The notes under the pieces were generated by a model that saw only the letters and a program-made list of their open reading frames with translations, was not told where the DNA came from and searched no databases. Made by a program: the position numbers and the translations under genes. Shown one piece after another: positions 1-9,298 of a DNA stretch of 64,000 nucleotides. Position 1 is the first letter of the stretch, and the number at the start of each line of letters is the position of its first letter. This stretch comes from CAWBVG01 sp963792175 (GTDB lineage Bacteria > Acidobacteriota > Vicinamibacteria > Vicinamibacterales > CAVVIG01). The DNA lies in NCBI GenBank assembly GCA_963792175.1, contig CAWBVG010000053.1:122564-186563 (forward strand), in the 5' to 3' direction.

Positions 1-294
1 GACGAGTGGAGCAAGACGCTCGACGAGATGGCGGCGAACGGCGCGCAGGGCAGCGACCAGGAGTGGACCGACATCCTCGAGTACCTCGCCAGACACTTTT
101 CACCGATCGCGGTGAACAAGGCGACCGCGACGGAGCTGGCCGCCACCCTCGATGTGCCGGCTGCCGTCGCCGAAGCGATCGTGCGGGCCCGCACCGAAAA
201 AGGACGCCTGGCGTCGATTGACGATCTGAAACAGGCAGCCGGCGGCGAGGCCGCGCCGAAGATCGACGCGCGAAAAGATCGGCTCGTTTTCTAA
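1..294 (+). CDS. Helix-hairpin-helix (ComEA-like) protein, 5' truncated
   Basis: The frame is open at the left edge, so the N-terminus lies outside the window; 97 codons remain before TAA. Residues about 38-80 carry a helix-hairpin-helix pattern (VNKATATELAATLDVPAAVA, then a second helix ending in DDLKQ) as in ComEA-type DNA-binding repeats. Acidobacterial proteins of this kind are often short, exported and linked to redox genes, and a PQQ-like propeller gene follows about 95 bp downstream on the same strand. DNA binding is known for the family; the role here is unknown. The tail ends in a basic KDRLVF. Confidence 0.6.
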   Translation, partial: DEWSKTLDEMAANGAQGSDQEWTDILEYLARHFSPIAVNKATATELAATLDVPAAVAEAIVRARTEKGRLASIDDLKQAAGGEAAPKIDARKDRLVF

Positions 295-389
295 CGCCAC
301 GAAGACACGAAAGCACCCTCGACAAGCTGGGATATGCATTATGGTGAGCGTGTCGAACCGTCTTCGTGGCTAACCCGACGGAAGAAACC

Positions 390-2042
390 ATGCGCAGAAT
401 CACTGTCTGGACCGTTCTCCTGGCGTGCCTCGCCATCCTGCCGCTGCGCGGCGCCGAGTGGGTCACGCACAGCGGCGACAATCAGCGCACCGGCTGGCAG
501 AAGAACGAGACCGCGATCTCGAAGGACTCGGTCAAGAACCTGAAGCTGCTGTGGAAGATCACGCTCGACACCAAGCAGCGATCGGTTTACTCCCTGTACG
601 GTCCGCTGATCGTCGAGCGCGCCATCACGGACCGCGGTTTCAAGGAGCTGGCGATCGTCGCGGGCGCCGACAACGATCTCTTCGCCGTCGACGCGGACCT
701 CGGCAAGCTGTTCTGGAAAAAACATTTCGAGTGGCACGCGGACGTGCCCGAAACCACGCAGGCGTCGTTTCTCTGTCCTGGCGGGCTGACAGCGTGGCCG
801 GTGCTTCAGCCACTGCCGCAGCGAGGCCGCGGCGCACCCGCGCCGCCGGCCGCGCCCGCACCGACTCCGCCCACAGCAACGACGACGGCCCCGGCTGCGG
901 CCGGACCACAGCGAGGCGGCAGTCCCTTCGCGGTCCGCTCGGTGTTCGCGCTCACCGGCGACGGCAACCTGCAGCAGGTGAACATCAACACCGGCGACAC
1001 GGCGCCGCCGGTCAAGTTCCTGCCGCCCAACGGCAAGCCGTACAGCCTCGCGCTGGTCGACAACATCATCTACACGATCACCGGTCAGGGCTGCGGCGGG
1101 AACCCGAACAGCGTCTATTCCCTGGACCTGAACGATCCGGCGAAAACGGTGCGCTACTGGCGGTCGGGAAGCGGCGGGTTGTGGGGCACCGCGGGTCCTG
1201 CGATCGGCGCCGATGGAACCGTGTACGCGGAGACTGGCGACGGCCAAACCGATCCGGCGGCCAACCGTTACGCCAACGCGGTGATTGCGTTGACGCCCAA
1301 GGAATTGAAACTGAAAGACTGGTATGCGCCGACCAATGCCGAGTGGCTCTACAAGCGCGATCTCGACATGAACGTCACGCCCGTGGTCTTTCCGTACAAA
1401 GGCCGCGAGCTGCTGGTCGGCTCGGGCAAAGAAGGGCGTTTCTTCCTGCTCGACTCGCAGTCGCTCGGCGGCACCGATCACCGGACGCCGCTGTTCCGAT
1501 CCGATTTGATCTCGAACGAGGACATCGACTTCGCCGGCGCCGGCACGTGGGGCAGCCTGTCGTCGTGGGAAGACGCGCAGGGGACGCGCTGGGTGCTCGC
1601 GCCGGTCTGGGGGCCGAAGCATCCGAGCGCGACGTTCGCGATGAACAACGGCGACGCCAACGTCGGCAGCATCGCCGCGTTCAAAGTCGAAGAGAAGGGC
1701 GGCAAGCCGGTCCTCACCAACGCGTGGATTTCCCGAAACCTCATGACGCCGGCGGCACCCGCGGTGGCCAACGGCGTCGTTTTCGCCCTGGCGAGCGGCG
1801 AGTGGGTGCGCCAGGCGAACGATCGAGAAGGCGGCCTGTATCAGGTGGATGCCCGCGTGCAGCGATCGCAGCCGGCCATCCTGTACGCGCTCGACGCGGC
1901 CACCGGCAAGGAACTGTGGTCGAGCGGCAGCCAGGTGACGGCGTTCACGCACAACGGGCAGCTGACGATCGCGAACGGGCGCGTCTACTTCACGACCTAC
2001 GACAACACGCTGTACTGCTTCGGCTTCCCGATGGAACACTGA
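390..2042 (+). CDS. PQQ-binding-like beta-propeller protein, exported
   Basis: A 550-residue protein. The ATG at 390 is preferred over one at 366 because it begins a clean Sec signal peptide (MRRITVWTVLLACLAILPLR, then GA) and is preceded by a purine-rich GAAGAAA. The mature part shows repeated blade motifs typical of PQQ/BamB-like propellers (LFAVDADLGKLFWKK, LYALDAATGKELW) and ends on a final strand with DNTLYCFGF. A proline/alanine-rich linker interrupts it at about residues 150-180 (APAPPAAPAPTPP). No haem motif is seen. It could be a quinoprotein dehydrogenase or a structural BamB-like propeller; substrate unknown. It lies between the helix-hairpin-helix gene and the FGE gene, all on the plus strand. 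Confidence 0.8.
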   Translation: MRRITVWTVLLACLAILPLRGAEWVTHSGDNQRTGWQKNETAISKDSVKNLKLLWKITLDTKQRSVYSLYGPLIVERAITDRGFKELAIVAGADNDLFAVDADLGKLFWKKHFEWHADVPETTQASFLCPGGLTAWPVLQPLPQRGRGAPAPPAAPAPTPPTATTTAPAAAGPQRGGSPFAVRSVFALTGDGNLQQVNINTGDTAPPVKFLPPNGKPYSLALVDNIIYTITGQGCGGNPNSVYSLDLNDPAKTVRYWRSGSGGLWGTAGPAIGADGTVYAETGDGQTDPAANRYANAVIALTPKELKLKDWYAPTNAEWLYKRDLDMNVTPVVFPYKGRELLVGSGKEGRFFLLDSQSLGGTDHRTPLFRSDLISNEDIDFAGAGTWGSLSSWEDAQGTRWVLAPVWGPKHPSATFAMNNGDANVGSIAAFKVEEKGGKPVLTNAWISRNLMTPAAPAVANGVVFALASGEWVRQANDREGGLYQVDARVQRSQPAILYALDAATGKELWSSGSQVTAFTHNGQLTIANGRVYFTTYDNTLYCFGFPMEH

Positions 2043-2077
2043 CAGCTGCCTGCAGTGCCCTGTCCGATGGCCACGAT

Positions 2078-2153
2078 AAGCCACGAAAGCACGAAAGATC
2101 AGCTAGCTCTCGAGAGATGCTCCGTATCTTCGGTGTTTTCGTGTTTTCGTGGC
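2078..2153. repeat. Inverted pair of CCACGAA-type intergenic repeats
   Basis: Left arm 2078-2099 (AAGCCACGAAAGCACGAAAG...) and right arm 2125-2153 are imperfect reverse complements and could form a hairpin just before the FGE gene. Related copies occur at about 297-317 (CCACGAAGACACGAAAGCAC), 19711-19738 (ACACGAAGGACACAAAGG) and 23787-23812 (CCACGACAACACGAAATCAC), always between genes. They look like a dispersed short repeat family; no function can be read from the sequence. Confidence 0.6.
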
Positions 2154-3129
2154 TGGCTTGCCGTCGTGGCCGCGACGGCGGTCGTTGTCGGCGCGTGCAC
2201 GAAGCCGCCGGCGACGGCGCCACGCGGAATGATCCGGATCCCGGGCGGCACGTTCCACATGGGATGCGCCGATTGCGGGATGCCGGACGCTGAACCCGTG
2301 CATCTCGTCGCCGTCGATCCGTTCTGGATGGACGAAACGCCGGTCACCAACCAGCAGTTCGCGGCATTCGTCGCCGCGACCGGATACGTGACCATCGCCG
2401 AACGGATCCCCGACTCGAAAGACTACCCGGGCGTCCCCGTCGACAAGCTCGTCCCGGGTTCTGCGTGCTTCCGGCCTCCAGGCCGCCCCGTGCCGCTCGA
2501 CAACCCGAACGCGTGGTGGGCGTATCAGCCGGGTGCCAGCTGGAAGCAGCCAGAGGGACCCGGCAGCAGCGTGCAGGGCAAGGACGATCATCCCGTGGTC
2601 CATATCGCGTGGGACGACGCGCAGGCGTATGCGGCGTGGGCAGGCAAGCGCTTGCCGACCGAAGCCGAATACGAATTCGCGGCCCGCGGCGGCCAGGACG
2701 GAAAACATTTCGCCTGGGGCGACGACCTGAAACCGGGCGGCCGATGGCCCGCCAACATCTGGCAGGGCCAGTTCCCGTCGCAGGACGCCGGCGAGGATGG
2801 CTATCGCGGGACGTCGCCCGTGAAGGCGTTTCCGCCGAACGGGTATGGCTTGTACGACGTCGGCGGCAACGTCTGGCAGTGGTGCTCGGATTGGTACCGT
2901 CCCGATTACTTCGCACAGTTGAATGCGCAAGGCACCGCGCACAATCCCACCGGGCCGAGCGACAGCGTGGATCCGCAGGAGCCGGGCATCCCCAAGCGCG
3001 TCCAGAAAGGCGGCTCGTTCCTGTGCAGCGATCAGGTACTGCGCGCGCTATCACGTCGGCAGTCGGGGACGCGGCGCCGCTGACAGCGGCGGCACGAACG
3101 TGGGGTTTCGATGCGTGAAGCCGGCGTGA
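2133..3129 (+). CDS. Formylglycine-generating enzyme (SUMF1-type sulfatase-modifying factor), lipoprotein; frameshifted
   Basis: FGE family: oxidises the active-site Cys of sulfatases to formylglycine. An N-terminal hydrophobic stretch ends in a lipobox (AVVVGAC), so it is probably an outer-surface lipoprotein. The body carries FGE-sulfatase hallmarks (IRIPGGTFHMG, DETPVTNQQFAAFV, GKRLPTEAEYEFAARGG, GGNVWQWCSDWY). One extra G near 3037 (CAG-G-TAC) moves the end into another frame. Repaired, the C-terminus reads GGSFLCSDQYCARY and later NVGFRC, matching the copper-binding cysteine pair of genuine FGE rather than EgtB/PvdO-like relatives. The start is uncertain: an ATG at 2055 lies before the inverted repeat and GTG 2133 inside its right arm. 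Two Cys-type sulfatases in the window (4933-6490 and 37555-39952) are plausible clients. Confidence 0.8.
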
Positions 3130-3215
3130 TCGCGTCCGTCCACGGTGGAACGCGACGATCGCGAAGATCGCAAGAATATTCTCGGCGGCCTTAGCGGCCT
3201 CTGCGTTCTTTCGTC

Positions 3216-4932
3216 CTACAGCGACGGATGCTTCAGATGATGATCCGTCTTCGACTGGAACGCGTGCGCCAGCAGGAGCAGTTCCGGCTCGCCGAACAGC
3301 TTCCCCGTCATCTGCAGCGCCGTCGGCGATCCGTTGAAAAACCCGTTCGGCAGGCTGATGACGGGATGACCGGTGCGATTCGTCAGCAGCTGGTTCGCGC
3401 CGATGAACAGGTCGAGCCCGGACATCGCGGCGTCGATCTGTTCCATCACCCGCATGCGATACCGGTTGGCCTGGATGTACTCCACCGCCGGAATGAAGCG
3501 CGCCGGCCGAATCTCCGCCGGGCGCGGACTCTGCTCCGGACCGCGCTCGACGTCGCGGAGCCTGCCGCTGCGCGTCAGATCGTCGAAGGCCGCGGCGGTT
3601 TCCGCGTACCGGATGAAGTCGATGGCCTCGATCGCGACCTCCGGCAGGTCGAACGGCGCCACCTGCACACCGAGACCGCGAATCACGCGGATCGCCTCCT
3701 CGTAGTTCCGGCGCGTCGCGTCCTGCTCTGACGACCCGCTGCCAGCCGCGCCCGCGGGTCCCTCGTCCAGAATCGAGCGGAGGTACCCGACACGCAGCTT
3801 CGCGACATCCGCTGACGCGTCCCACCCGAACGGCACGTCGAGGACGCTGTTGTCTTTTCCGTCCGGACCGTAGATCGCGTCGAAGACAACGGCGCAGTCT
3901 TCGGCCGAGCGGCACAGGGGGCCGACGGTATCCTGCGTCCACGCCAGGGTCATCGCGCCGTATCGGCTCACTCGGCCGAAAGTCGGCCGCATGCCGGTGA
4001 CGCCGTTGCGAGCCGACGGAGCAATGACCGATCCGCCGGTGTCGCTCCCAATCGAGAAGGCGACCAGCCCCGCGGCGGTGGCGGACCCGGGGCCGGCTGA
4101 GGAGCCGGCCGCGTCCTGCTGCAGGTTCCACGGGTTGCGCGTCACGCCGCCGAACCACTGCGCGGTGAACGCGAGCGCGCCGGTCGACAGTTTCGCGACC
4201 AGGATCGCGCCGGCGTTCCTCAGCTTCGTGTACACCGTGGCGTCGGTGTCGATGATCCGATCCTTGTACGGCGAGATACCCCAGGTCGTCTTCGTCCCTC
4301 GAACCGCGAACAGGTCCTTCAACCCGAAGGGAATCCCGTGCAGCGGACCACGGTACCGGCCGGCGGCGATCTCCGCGTCGGCCTGCTTCGCCTGCGTTCG
4401 CGCCAGATCCGCCGTGAGGTTGACGACGCAGTGGAGTGCGGGATCGTGTGCGGTCAGCCGCGCGAGATACAGCTCGGTGAGCTCCGACGGCTTGATCTGA
4501 CGCGACTTCACCAGCTTCGCGAGATGCGTCACCGGCAGGAACGCGAGGGCCTCGTCGCTCGACGGCTTCGACACGAGCGGTTCGCGACGCTTGAGGCCGC
4601 GTGGTCCGGCGGGCAGCGTCTTGCCCGGCGGAACCGGGTTGAACACGACGGCGGGCTGCGTATCATTGCCGAGATTGGCGGTCTTCAGAAAACGAAACCC
4701 CGCCAGCGTAGCCGCGGGTCGCGTTCAGCCGGGTCGCGATCGCCTGCTGCTCCTCGCGGGTGAACGTGATGCCGGCGAGGGTCTGCGCCGCCTCGATCAT
4801 CTCGATCGTGATGGTGTCCGAGTCCTGAGCCGCGATCGTCAGCGCGTCCGGCATCAGCGTCGAGCCGAGGCCGATCGCGGAGAGGCACTCGAAAAACCTC
4901 CGGCGATTCACCGCGAGTCGTTCGTCGTTCAC
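3216..4932 (-). CDS. Amidase (amidase-signature family), Tat-type signal; frameshifted
   Basis: Amidase-signature hydrolase related to GatA, about 570 residues after repair. The N-terminus (GTG at 4932) carries a twin-arginine-like segment (NRRRFFECLSAIGLG) and a short helical prodomain. One extra base in the GGGG run near 4697 separates it from the catalytic domain, which otherwise could start at 4646. The Ser-cisSer-Lys triad is visible: Lys in GLKDLF, cis-Ser in GSSAGPG, nucleophile Ser in GSDTGGSV. GTG directly abuts the TAA of the sulfatase gene (4933), so the two are probably co-transcribed from 6490. Substrate is unknown; export argues against tRNA amidation. A second exported amidase lies at 39964-41589. 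Confidence 0.83.
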
Positions 4933-6490
4933 TTACTTGCCCCGCAACGTCGCGACCGGGCCGTCTACGCCATTCGGCAACTGATCGTTCGCGAACTGAT
5001 CGTCGTCTTTCAGCGACTTCTTCAGGCGAAGCAGCTCGGTCTTCAGCTCCGCCGTCACCGCCTCGTGGCCCGGCAGACCGTAGAGGTTGTGGAGCTCGTG
5101 CGGATCGTTCACGAGGTCGAACAGCTCCCACTGATCCTTCTTCCAGAAGTAGATCAACTTGTGCGTCGCGGTGCGGACGCCGTAGTGCGCGCGCGTGTTG
5201 TGATCGCCCGGGTCGTGGTAGTAGCGGTAGTACATCGACGTCCGCCAGTCGGCGGGGGTTCGGCCGCGGAGGATCGGCAGCAGGCTGCGTCCCTGCATGT
5301 CCGCCGGTACCGGCACTCCGGCGGCCTCGAGGAACGTCGGCGCGAAGTCGATATTCAGGGCGAGCGCGCGGCTCCGCGTGCCGGGTTTGATGCGCGGCGG
5401 GCCAGCGCGCGAGAAACGGCATCCGCAGCGCTTCTTCGTACATGAAGCGCTTGTCGAAGAGGCCGTGATCGCCGAGGAAGAAGCCCTGGTCGCTGGTGTA
5501 GATGACGATGGTGTTCCGCGAGAGCCCCGACTCGTCGAGGAAGGCGAGCAGCCGTCCGATGTTGTCGTCGAGCGACTGCACGGTCGCGAGATAGTCCTGC
5601 ATGTAGCGCTGATACTTCCAGCGCGCCAGCGCCTCGCCTGTCAGCGTCACCGTCTCGCTGCCACGGCGAATCGTGACGGACGCCGGCTTCGTGGTCAGCC
5701 AGGTGGTCAGTGCCGGGCCGGTCAGGTCCGGCGGCGGCGGCAGCTTGAGGTCGCGGTTGTTCAGATCGGCGGCCACGCGCTGCTGGTTTTCGTGCAGCGC
5801 GTCCGTCCGGGTGTCGTAGGCGTCCCAGAACGTGTCCGGCTCGGGGATCCAGCGATTGGCGAATGCCGCGCGATGCGCCTCGTCGGGCTCCCACGGCCGG
5901 TGCGGCGCCTTGTGATGCGACATCAGGAAGAACGGCTTGTTCCTCGGCCGGCTGCGAATGAACTCGATGGACAGGTCCGTGATGACGTCGGTGGCATATC
6001 GGCCGGTGTAGGTTTTCTCCCCCGTGGCCGTGTAGAGGATCGGATTCTGATAGGCGCCCTGCCCCGGCAGGATCTCCCACCGATCGAACCCGACCGGATC
6101 GCTGCCGAGATGCCATTTGCCGATCATGCCGGTGTAGTAGCCGCCCTGCTGGAGCAGGCTCGCCACGGTGCGCCGGGAGCTGTCGAACCGGTTGAACACC
6201 GGCACGCCATTGAGGTGCGAGTACTGACTCGTGAGAATCGCGGCGCGGCTCGGCGTGCAGATCGAGTTGGTCGCCATCACCTGCTCGAGGAGCGCGCCTT
6301 CCCGGGCCAGCCGGTCGATGTTCGGCGTGCGGTTCACGCGCGATCCGTACGCGCCGATCGCATGCGCCGCGTGGTCGTCCGACATGATGAAGACGATGTT
6401 CGGGCGATCGGCGGCCACCGCCGGCGCCGTGAGGGCCGCAAAAAGACCGAGGGCGATGGCGATCGGAAGGTTTTTCGAACGGCAGATCAC
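4933..6490 (-). CDS. Cys-type sulfatase, exported; frameshifted
   Basis: Type I sulfatase (alkaline-phosphatase superfamily), about 518 residues. Signal peptide at residues 1-27 (IAIALGLFAALTAPAVAA). Metal-binding motif NIVFIMSDDHA and sulfatase signature ICTPSRAAILTS with the Cys-x-Pro-x-Arg core that FGE converts to formylglycine. GKWHLG, SHHKAPH and a late TSDQGFFLGDHG metal-site motif are also present. One extra base near 5395 breaks the frame; the C-terminal part (RTATHKLIYFW, LFDLVNDPHELHNL) lies in the second frame and is the usual DUF4976-like end. It heads a probable operon with the amidase. The exact sulfate ester, likely a polysaccharide or glycosaminoglycan type, cannot be determined. 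Confidence 0.88.
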
Positions 6491-6502
6491 AGGGTGAGCA
6501 GT

Positions 6503-6552
6503 CTAATCCCTAATCCCTCGTCCCTAATCCCTAATCTCCTCGTCCCTAATCC
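6503..6552. repeat. Heptamer tandem repeat array (CTAATCC)
   Basis: Seven near-identical units of 7 bp (CTAATCC, CTAATCC, CTCGTCC, CTAATCC, CTAATCT, CCTCGTC, CTAATCC, the last with one extra base). The array lies between the sulfatase start (6490) and the 3' end of the S41 protease gene (6559). It belongs to the set of 7-bp arrays also at 47626, 55982, 57986 and 59497. Confidence 0.85.
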
Positions 6553-6558
6553 CTCTCG

Positions 6559-7843
6559 TCAGTACGCGTTGACCAGCGACTGCCACCCGATCGCCCGCGG
6601 CGCGCGCAGCTGGATCGTCAGCCTTCGTTTGCGGCGTCAGCGGACGCGCACTGCAGGCGTTGGTCGTCGCGAACGTCAGCGCTTCCTTCAGCGACCCCTC
6701 CGCCGGGTCGCCCAGCTGATGGTCCGCATCGTCCGGCGCCGCGCAGTCCGGCGGGAAGCCGTCGAAAAAATCTCCCTGGCCGTCGGCGTTGCGCAGCGCG
6801 AACGACACCGGCGCGAGCAGCTTGTCGCAGAACTCGATGCCGTACTGCCCGACCGGCTTGCCGTAGGTCCGGCTGCCGATGACGACGACCGGGATGAACG
6901 GCCGGAGGGCGTTGATCACCAGCTCGCTCGCCGATGCCGATCCGCCGGTCGTCACGACGATCAGCCGATCCAGCGTGAGCGCCTGCGGTTTCGGCTCGAA
7001 CCGGATGATGTGGTTGCGGAACGTGTTGCGGTCGTTGTGGAAGTACTCCGCGAACACCAGGCCGTCGGTGCGCTTGCCGCCGATGTAGCTCGCCAGGTGC
7101 TGCGCCACGCTCACCAGCCCGCCGCCGTTGTAGCGGAGATCGAGAACGAGATCGTCGACGCCGGCGGCTGGCAGCTCCGCGAAGGCCGCGTCGAGCGCGT
7201 CGAACGAGGGCGTGACGAAGTTGCGAAAGAAGATGTAGCCGACCCGGCGTCCGCCGACGTTGTAGATCTTCGTCAGCGACACGGTCGGTATCGTGACCAG
7301 CCGCTTCACCATGTGCGCATCGCGGCGTGCGCCCGCCTGGTTGAACGCGATGTTCGTCTCGACGCCGATGTCCGACGGTCCGAATGCGGAGTCGATTTCG
7401 CCGCTGGCCACCAGCGACTCCACGGTCCGGCCGCCAATCTCGACAATCCGATCGCCGCGGGACAGGCCGGCTTCGAGCGCTGGGCTGTCGGGAAACACCT
7501 GCAGCACGCGCATCTCGGATCCGTTCAAGCTGGTCGAAAGACCGAAGCCGATGAACTGGCTGTCCGAGTAGAACGCGTCGTTCGCGGCACGTGACGTGAT
7601 GTAGCTGAAATGCGAATCGAGTGTCTTGTAGCGGACCGCTTCGAGATACGCCTCCGGCGAATCGTACGCCGTGGGGTTGACGTTCGGCATCATGGCGTAC
7701 CACAGGTAGATGTCGCTCATGACGTTGCGCACGTACACGTTCTCGCCGGGTATCGTGCAGGAGGTCGGACCCTGGGCGCGGGCCGGAGCAGCCGCGCCGG
7801 CGGCGATCACGGTGAGAAGACACGCCGCCGCACGTCGAATCAT
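6559..7843 (-). CDS. S41-family C-terminal processing peptidase with PDZ domain, exported
   Basis: About 427 residues after repair. Signal peptide MIRRAAACLLTVIAAGAAAP, cleaved near ARAQ. A tail-specific-protease N-domain is followed by a PDZ domain at about residues 100-190 (FGLSTSLNG, DSPALEAGLSRGDRIVEIGG), then the S41 catalytic core with DLVLDLRYNGGG and nucleophile Ser in TGGSASASELVINAL. A frameshift near 6620 diverts the C-terminus; repaired, it ends GWQSLVNAY with TGA at 6559. Members cleave exported proteins in the periplasm or at the outer membrane. The gene is tail-to-head with the sulfatase and separated from it by the heptamer array. Confidence 0.88.
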
Positions 7844-7874
7844 GGATACGGACGTTATTCTAACCTTAGACGAC

Positions 7875-9182
7875 TCACCGGCCCGCCCAACGCGTTCTCA
7901 ACGCTGCACGGTTGATCTCGCCACCTCTCGAGTAGACCGACGAGATTCGGCGAATGTTGGCGATGTCGTCCAGCGGATTCGCGTCGAGCACGAGGAAGTC
8001 TGCGGACTTCCCGACCGCCAGCGTCCCGAGCTCCTCGAGTCGCAGGATCTCCGCCGAGTTGCGGGTCGCCGCGACGATCGCTTGCCCGGGCGTCAACCCG
8101 GCGTTCACCATCAGCTCCAACTCAATCAGCGACGCGAGACCGAAGTACTGACCACCGGTCACGCCGCCGGTGTCAGTGCCGAGTCCCAGCACCACTCCCG
8201 CGGCGTTCAGCGTCGCGACGTTTCGCAACAGCCGCCGGGCGCTCTCACGCTGGGCCGGTGCGGGCGACGCTGTGCTCGAAAACGACTCGGCGAGGCGCGT
8301 GACTTCCTCCGGGGACAGCAGGTCGTGAACGATCGGCGCGTCGATCCATCCAGGCTTTCCCTGGTAGATGGCCTGCCGTTCACCCCAGAGTGTCTCCACG
8401 AAGAACACGTTCGGGCGCGCCTTCAGCAGCGCGAGCAACTCGTCGTCGACATCGCGATCCCGGACGACGTGACCGAAGCCGTCGATGCCGGCCCGCAACA
8501 GGTCCTTGGCGTCGGCGAGCGCGGCGATGTGCGCCATGACCCGGATGCCGTGAGCGTGCGCTTCGTCGATGATGGCGCGATACAGCGACGGCCTGAGCTT
8601 TTCGACCGTCCCATTGCGATCGTCCACCCAGATCTTGATGAGGTCGGGGTGCTTGGCACTCAGCTGCTGAACGTCCTCGCGTGCCTGCGCCTCGGTCGTC
8701 ACGCCAAACGCCGAATCGCGCATCGGCACGCCCGGCCCCGCGTCGGGCATCGCGAAGCCCCGGCCCGCGGTGAGATATCGTGCGCCGGTCCGCGCGTCGC
8801 GCCGGATCTCGAACGGCAGATCACCGCGGCCGGTGCCAGCTTCGAGAACAGCCGCGACGCCGCAGTACGCGAAGCGGTCGAGCGTATCGAGGATGGTGGC
8901 GCGCGTGTAGTTGTCTGCGCTGAAGCTCAGGCCCTTCCGGTAGCCAAGATGGACGTGCGCATCGATCAGGGCGGGCATCACCGTCTTTCCGGTGAGGTCG
9001 ATCCGCCGCGCGCCGGCCGGCGCCGGTAAATCCCCTTTCCGGCCGATCCGGGTGAAGCGGTTGTTCTGGATGATGAACGCGGAGTTCTCGATCGGAGGCG
9101 TGCCGTCGCCGACGATCAGGCGGGCGCCTTCGAAGAGCGTGATACCTGAGGCTGTCGTTTGCCCTCGGTCGTCGCGCAGCCC
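7875..9182 (-). CDS. Metal-dependent amidohydrolase (imidazolonepropionase-like); 5' end uncertain
   Basis: Amidohydrolase superfamily. The frame is open from 9182. The N-terminal beta-sandwich (ITLFEGARLIVGDG) precedes the metal motif PALIDAHVHLG; later AHIAALADAK and GLGTDTGG give the remaining metal ligands, and the C-terminus has GTLAVGKSADFLVLDANPLDD. The first in-frame ATG (8981) would delete the beta-sandwich and is unlikely to be real. Upstream, another frame encodes a possible signal peptide (NLSAALVVPVCSLPADSG, about 9245-9190), so a frameshift near 9150 probably separates it. Exported relatives cleave peptides or cyclic amides, but substrate cannot be assigned. A 116-bp gap follows to the next gene. 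Confidence 0.78.
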   Translation of the reverse strand, partial: GLRDDRGQTTASGITLFEGARLIVGDGTPPIENSAFIIQNNRFTRIGRKGDLPAPAGARRIDLTGKTVMPALIDAHVHLGYRKGLSFSADNYTRATILDTLDRFAYCGVAAVLEAGTGRGDLPFEIRRDARTGARYLTAGRGFAMPDAGPGVPMRDSAFGVTTEAQAREDVQQLSAKHPDLIKIWVDDRNGTVEKLRPSLYRAIIDEAHAHGIRVMAHIAALADAKDLLRAGIDGFGHVVRDRDVDDELLALLKARPNVFFVETLWGERQAIYQGKPGWIDAPIVHDLLSPEEVTRLAESFSSTASPAPAQRESARRLLRNVATLNAAGVVLGLGTDTGGVTGGQYFGLASLIELELMVNAGLTPGQAIVAATRNSAEILRLEELGTLAVGKSADFLVLDANPLDDIANIRRISSVYSRGGEINRAALRTRWAGR

Positions 9183-9298
9183 TTAGGGCTGCCCGAATCT
9201 GCCGGCAGCGAGCAAACCGGTACAACGAGCGCCGCCGAGAGATTCTTTGTGAAAACAATTCTCCTGATCTCCTGCCCTCCTGTTAACCGTCTCCGAGC